The position numbers were made by a program, and so were the translations under genes. Positions 61,228 to 64,000 of a DNA stretch of 64,000 nucleotides are shown piece after piece. Each line of letters opens with the position of its first letter. Within the stretch, counting starts at the first letter, position 1. A model generated the notes under the pieces. It was given only the letters and a program-made list of their open reading frames with translations. It did no database searches and was not told where the DNA came from. This DNA is from CAVXXD01 sp963765625 (GTDB taxonomy: Bacteria > Actinomycetota > Geothermincolia > Geothermincolales > Geothermincolaceae). Location of the stretch: positions 1-64,000 of the forward strand of contig CAVXXD010000006.1 in the NCBI GenBank assembly GCA_963765625.1, given 5' to 3'.

Positions 61228-61370
61228 GATGTCCTCCCCCGTTTGCCGTCGAATTGCTTCCCTTGACACGATTCTAACACTGGGGGCTTGATCTTTCCGC
61301 ATGCCCGGCGCGGCGAGGTTATTGTATGATTAGTATGCCTTTTACCGCCGTACGGAAGAAGGAGGGGAAC

Positions 61371-62894
61371 ATGCCGGAAGCCCACATCCTGGCCATCGAC
61401 GAGGGGACCACCAGCACCCGCTGCATGTGCTTCAACCAGCGCCAGCAGGTGCTCTCCAGCGCCCAGTTCGAGTTCAAGCAGTACTTCCCCCAGCCCGGCT
61501 GGGTGGAGCACGACGCCGACGAGATCTGGGAGGCTACGGTGCGCGCCGCAAAGGAGGCCATGATGAAGGCGGGCCTCAAGCCCTCCGACATCACCGCGGT
61601 GGGCATCACCAACCAGCGGGAGACCGCCGTGCTGTGGGACCGCGAGACCGGCAAGGTGGCCCGGCCGGCCATCGTCTGGCAGTGCCGCCGTTCCGCCGAC
61701 ATCTGCGCCCGTCTAAAAGAAGCCGGGCGCGAGGAGATGGTCCACGAGAAGACCGGGCTGCTGCTCGACCCCTACTTCTCCGGCACCAAGCTCACCTGGG
61801 TGATGGAAAACGAGCCGGGCACGGCGCGCCGGGCCAACGCCGGCGAGCTGGCCTTCGGCACCATCGACAGCTTCCTGCTCAACCGGCTTACCGGCGGGCA
61901 GGTGCACGCCACCGACTACTCCAACGCCAGCCGCACCCTTCTTTTCAATATCAATACGCTCGACTGGGACCCCGAGCTGGCGGGGATGCTGGGCGTACCC
62001 TCCTCCCTGCTGCCCGAGGTCCGCGAGTCGAGCGGCGTCTTCGGTGTCACCGACCCGGCCGCCTTCGCGGGCATCGAAGCCCCGGTGGCGGGCATCGCCG
62101 GCGATCAGCAGGCCGCCCTCTTCGGCCAGGCCTGCTTCCAGCCCGGCATGACCAAGAACACCTACGGCACCGGCAGCTTCGTGCTGATGAACATCGGCGA
62201 GGAAGTCAAACTGTCGCACCGCGGGCTGCTTACCACGGTGGCCTGGGGGCTTGACGGCAAGGTCAACTATGCCCTGGAGGGCGCCATCTTCATCACCGGC
62301 GCGGCCATCCAGTGGCTGCGCGACGGCCTGGGCCTGATCAAGGAAGCTTCGGAGATGAACGGCCTGGCCGCCTCGGTGCCGGACACCGGCGGCGTCTACT
62401 TCGTCCCCGCCTTCGTGGGGCTGGGCGCCCCCTACTGGGACCCGGCGGCGCGCGCCCTGGCCATCGGCATGACCCGCGGCACCAGCCTCCGCCACCTGGC
62501 GCGGGCGGTGGTGGAATCCATGGCCTACCAGACGGCGGACGTGGTGGAGCTGATGCAGGAAGAATCCGGCGTCACCTTGAAGGAATTGCGGGTGGACGGC
62601 GGAGCCTCGGTGATGCCCTTCCTCCAGCAGTTCCAGGCGGACCTGCTGGGGGTTAAGGTGCGCCGGCCGGTGGTGCCGGAGACCACCGCGCTCGGCGCGG
62701 CCCTGCTGGCGGGGCTGGCCACCGGGGTGTGGAAAGGGACGAGCGAGATCGAGGAGCGCTGGGAACTGGACCGCGAGGCGGTTCCCATCACCGATACCCG
62801 GAAGATGAAAAGCCTTTATCATGGATGGAAGAAGGCGGTGGAGCGGAGCCTGGGATGGGCCGCGGAGCTAGAGAGGGGCGATGAGAATGGCTGA
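61371..62894 (+). CDS. glpK: Glycerol kinase
   Basis: A complete 507-residue FGGY kinase that phosphorylates glycerol to glycerol-3-phosphate. Motifs are HILAIDEGTTSTRC (ATP phosphate loop), GITNQRETAVLWDRETG, PAIVWQCRRS, GTIDSFLLNRLTGG, IAGDQQAALFGQ, TKNTYGTGSFVL and RVDGGASVMPFLQQFQADLL. The ATG at 61371 has a GGAAGAAGGAGGGG site and is preferred over the longer frame. It overlaps the lipase gene that follows, suggesting a glycerol-release-and-use unit. Confidence 0.97.
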   Translation: MPEAHILAIDEGTTSTRCMCFNQRQQVLSSAQFEFKQYFPQPGWVEHDADEIWEATVRAAKEAMMKAGLKPSDITAVGITNQRETAVLWDRETGKVARPAIVWQCRRSADICARLKEAGREEMVHEKTGLLLDPYFSGTKLTWVMENEPGTARRANAGELAFGTIDSFLLNRLTGGQVHATDYSNASRTLLFNINTLDWDPELAGMLGVPSSLLPEVRESSGVFGVTDPAAFAGIEAPVAGIAGDQQAALFGQACFQPGMTKNTYGTGSFVLMNIGEEVKLSHRGLLTTVAWGLDGKVNYALEGAIFITGAAIQWLRDGLGLIKEASEMNGLAASVPDTGGVYFVPAFVGLGAPYWDPAARALAIGMTRGTSLRHLARAVVESMAYQTADVVELMQEESGVTLKELRVDGGASVMPFLQQFQADLLGVKVRRPVVPETTALGAALLAGLATGVWKGTSEIEERWELDREAVPITDTRKMKSLYHGWKKAVERSLGWAAELERGDENG

Positions 62895-63660
62895 GACGGC
62901 TGAGCCGAAAGTGTGGGACGACGCGCGACCCTTCTTCTTCGAAGGGAACGATACCGGAGTGCTGGTGATCCACGGCTTCACCGGCAGCACCCAGAGCATG
63001 CTCCCCTACGGAGAGAGCCTGGCGGCCCGGGGCTACACCGTGACGGGGCCACGTCTGCCCGGACACGGCACCACGGAGGAGGACATGTCCTCGCGCCAAT
63101 ACACCGAGTGGACGGGTGAGGCGGACAGGGCCTTCAAGGAACTGAGTGCGCGATGCGGGCGGGTGTTCGTCACCGGGCTGTCCATGGGAGGCACCCTGAC
63201 CCTGTGGCTGGCGGCCAGATATCCCGATAAGATAGAGGGCATCATCCCGGTCAACGCCCTGGCCCTCACCAAGCCCATGCTCAAGCTGGCGCCCATGCTC
63301 AGGCACCTGGTCAAGACGGTGAACGGAGTGGGCAGCGACATCAAAAAGCCGGAGTGCAAGGAATCTTGCTACGAAAAGGTGCCGGTGCCGGCCGTCTGCG
63401 AGTTGACGAAGCTGCTGACGGAGATGCGGGAGAGCCTGCCGCGGGTAACCGCGCCCGCGCTGGTCATCGCCTCCCGCGTCGACCACGTGGTGGCGGAGCC
63501 GGCCAACGCCAAGTACATCATGGCCAACCTGGGCTCCGCGGAGAAGGAGCTGCTGTGGCTGGAGAACTCCTACCACGTGGCCACCCTGGACAACGACGCC
63601 CCGCTGATCTTCGAGCGGGCGGCCGACTTCATCGAGAAACTCTCCGTGCCGGTGGGATAG
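62887..63660 (+). CDS. Carboxylesterase/monoacylglycerol-lipase-like hydrolase
   Basis: A 257-residue alpha/beta-hydrolase. VLVIHGFTGSTQSM holds the oxyanion region, RLPGHGTTEEDM the usual GHG, TGLSMGGTLTLWLA the nucleophile elbow (Ser near residue 99), ASRVDHVVAE the acid and LENSYHVATLD the His. This is the Est30/monoglyceride-lipase type. It overlaps glpK by eight bases, so it may release glycerol or fatty acid from lipids for the kinase. ATG 62887 is favoured because its distance to GAGAGGGG is better than that of the ATG at 62881. Confidence 0.9.
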   Translation: MAETAEPKVWDDARPFFFEGNDTGVLVIHGFTGSTQSMLPYGESLAARGYTVTGPRLPGHGTTEEDMSSRQYTEWTGEADRAFKELSARCGRVFVTGLSMGGTLTLWLAARYPDKIEGIIPVNALALTKPMLKLAPMLRHLVKTVNGVGSDIKKPECKESCYEKVPVPAVCELTKLLTEMRESLPRVTAPALVIASRVDHVVAEPANAKYIMANLGSAEKELLWLENSYHVATLDNDAPLIFERAADFIEKLSVPVG

Positions 63661-63682
63661 ACGGGGCAGCGGGACATTAAGC

Positions 63683-63934
63683 ATGCCGGACCGGGAATTC
63701 AACTGCTACCTGGTGGTGTTCGACAACACCCACCAGGCTCTGCGGGGCGAGGAAGTGCTGAAAAAGCACGCCGTGCCGCACGAGACGGTCAGCACTCCCC
63801 CGCACATCCAGGCCGGCTGCGGCATCTCCCTGCGCATCCATCCGGAATCGCTCGAGGCCGTGGAGATAGCGCTGGACACCGCGGGCGTGACATACTCCCG
63901 CACTGAGCCTTACCATTGCAGGTGGCTGGATTAG
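63683..63934 (+). CDS. DUF3343 (putative Se/S carrier) protein
   Basis: An 83-residue protein with FNCYLVVFDNTHQALRGEEVL, VPHETVSTPPHIQAGCGISLRI and ALDTAGVTYSRTEP. It matches DUF3343 (PF11823), whose Pfam label is Se/S carrier-like; the conserved Cys-Gly is in AGCGISL. The family sits near selenium-metabolism genes and 2-hydroxyacyl-CoA dehydratase components. The latter is visible in the next gene. Role is inferred, not shown. Confidence 0.85.
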   Translation: MPDREFNCYLVVFDNTHQALRGEEVLKKHAVPHETVSTPPHIQAGCGISLRIHPESLEAVEIALDTAGVTYSRTEPYHCRWLD

Positions 63935-63963
63935 AACAACGGCGGTACTACGGAGGTGGAGCA

Positions 63964-64000
63964 GTGAGCATAGCCGGTCTGGACATCGGGTCGCGTACCA
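63964..64000 (+). CDS. 2-hydroxyacyl-CoA dehydratase activator-like ATPase, partial (runs off the window)
   Basis: Only the first 12 residues are seen, from GTG 63964 (ACGGAGGTGGAGCA site): MSIAGLDIGSRT. This is the ATP-binding start of the BadF/BadG/HgdC activator family. Such activators reduce the radical dehydratase with ATP. The neighbouring DUF3343 supports the call. The gene continues outside the window. Confidence 0.6.
   Translation, partial: MSIAGLDIGSRT

Overview
The window is a 64 kb piece of a GC-rich bacterial chromosome. A deep-branching, anaerobic member of the Actinomycetota (Geothermincolia-like or similar) fits best; this is inference. Supporting signs are an FhaA-type DUF3662+FHA protein, a GpgS glucosyl-3-phosphoglycerate synthase, an unusual Nramp transporter of the kind described from Eggerthella, and two giant secreted proteins built from WYLAEG-type modules. 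Anaerobic enzymes include B12-dependent ribonucleotide reductase, indolepyruvate:ferredoxin oxidoreductase, several ferredoxin-like proteins and a 2-hydroxyacyl-CoA dehydratase activator at the right edge. Several genes have an archaeal flavour: a methanogenesis-marker-4/MtxX homologue, a DUF166 protein and bifunctional FBP aldolase/phosphatase.

Layout. 0-9 kb, minus strand: an acyl-CoA mutase (two subunits) with its cobalamin adenosyltransferase, a zinc-ribbon protein, the MtxX-like protein, two lipoproteins around a DUF166 gene, and class II ribonucleotide reductase. 9-16 kb: a GyrI-like protein, hydrolase, decayed wHTH-nucleotidyltransferase, DUF6206-like protein, class III aminotransferase and FAD oxidoreductase. 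16-24.7 kb: HtrA protease, ArgS, hydrolase, 1006-residue secreted repeat protein, Pcm, an RsbW/RsbV partner-switch pair and a mini zinc ribbon. 25-33 kb: a YhaO/YhaN-like nuclease-ATPase operon, a second WYLAEG protein, and the TIGR03915/TIGR03916 DNA-repair radical-SAM pair. 33-40 kb: aldehyde dehydrogenase remnant, glutamate decarboxylase, Cys-rich ferredoxin, PBP4-type carboxypeptidase, zinc-ribbon protein and a condensation-like acyltransferase. 40-43 kb: a less GC-rich patch with a duplicated segment carrying a tRNA-like gene and its truncated copy, small-RNA-like hairpins, an AhpD-like protein, a PH-domain protein and a haloalkane-dehalogenase-like lipoprotein. 43-50 kb: MrfA/Hrq1 helicase, B-box protein with charged repeats, FhaA, FBP aldolase/phosphatase. 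50-56.5 kb: PRC-barrel protein plus Nramp transporter, glucosylglycerate genes, IorA/IorB. 56.5-64 kb: orphan Phd-like protein, C45-type hydrolase, glutaredoxin plus ferredoxin:thioredoxin reductase, HEPN/MNT pair, two membrane proteins, glycerol kinase, lipase, DUF3343 and a dehydratase activator.

The most striking locus is 58433-58945. The reading frame of a ferredoxin:thioredoxin reductase catalytic subunit carries an in-frame TGA exactly where the redox-active cysteine of the final CxC motif belongs. The frame then runs on for 84 codons into a rubredoxin domain that has no start codon of its own. A hairpin resembling a bacterial SECIS element lies just downstream of the TGA. I read this as a candidate selenocysteine-containing FTR-rubredoxin fusion, encoded next to a glutaredoxin. 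A DUF3343 (putative Se/S carrier) gene lies 5 kb away.

A caution about the data: about 18 apparent frameshifts interrupt otherwise well-conserved genes (nrdJ, iorA, mrfA, aminotransferase and others), often in or beside short G/C runs. These look like consensus indel errors rather than real decay, and such genes are annotated here as single loci. Two loci (10.8-11.3 kb and 33.4-33.7 kb) do look like true pseudogenes.
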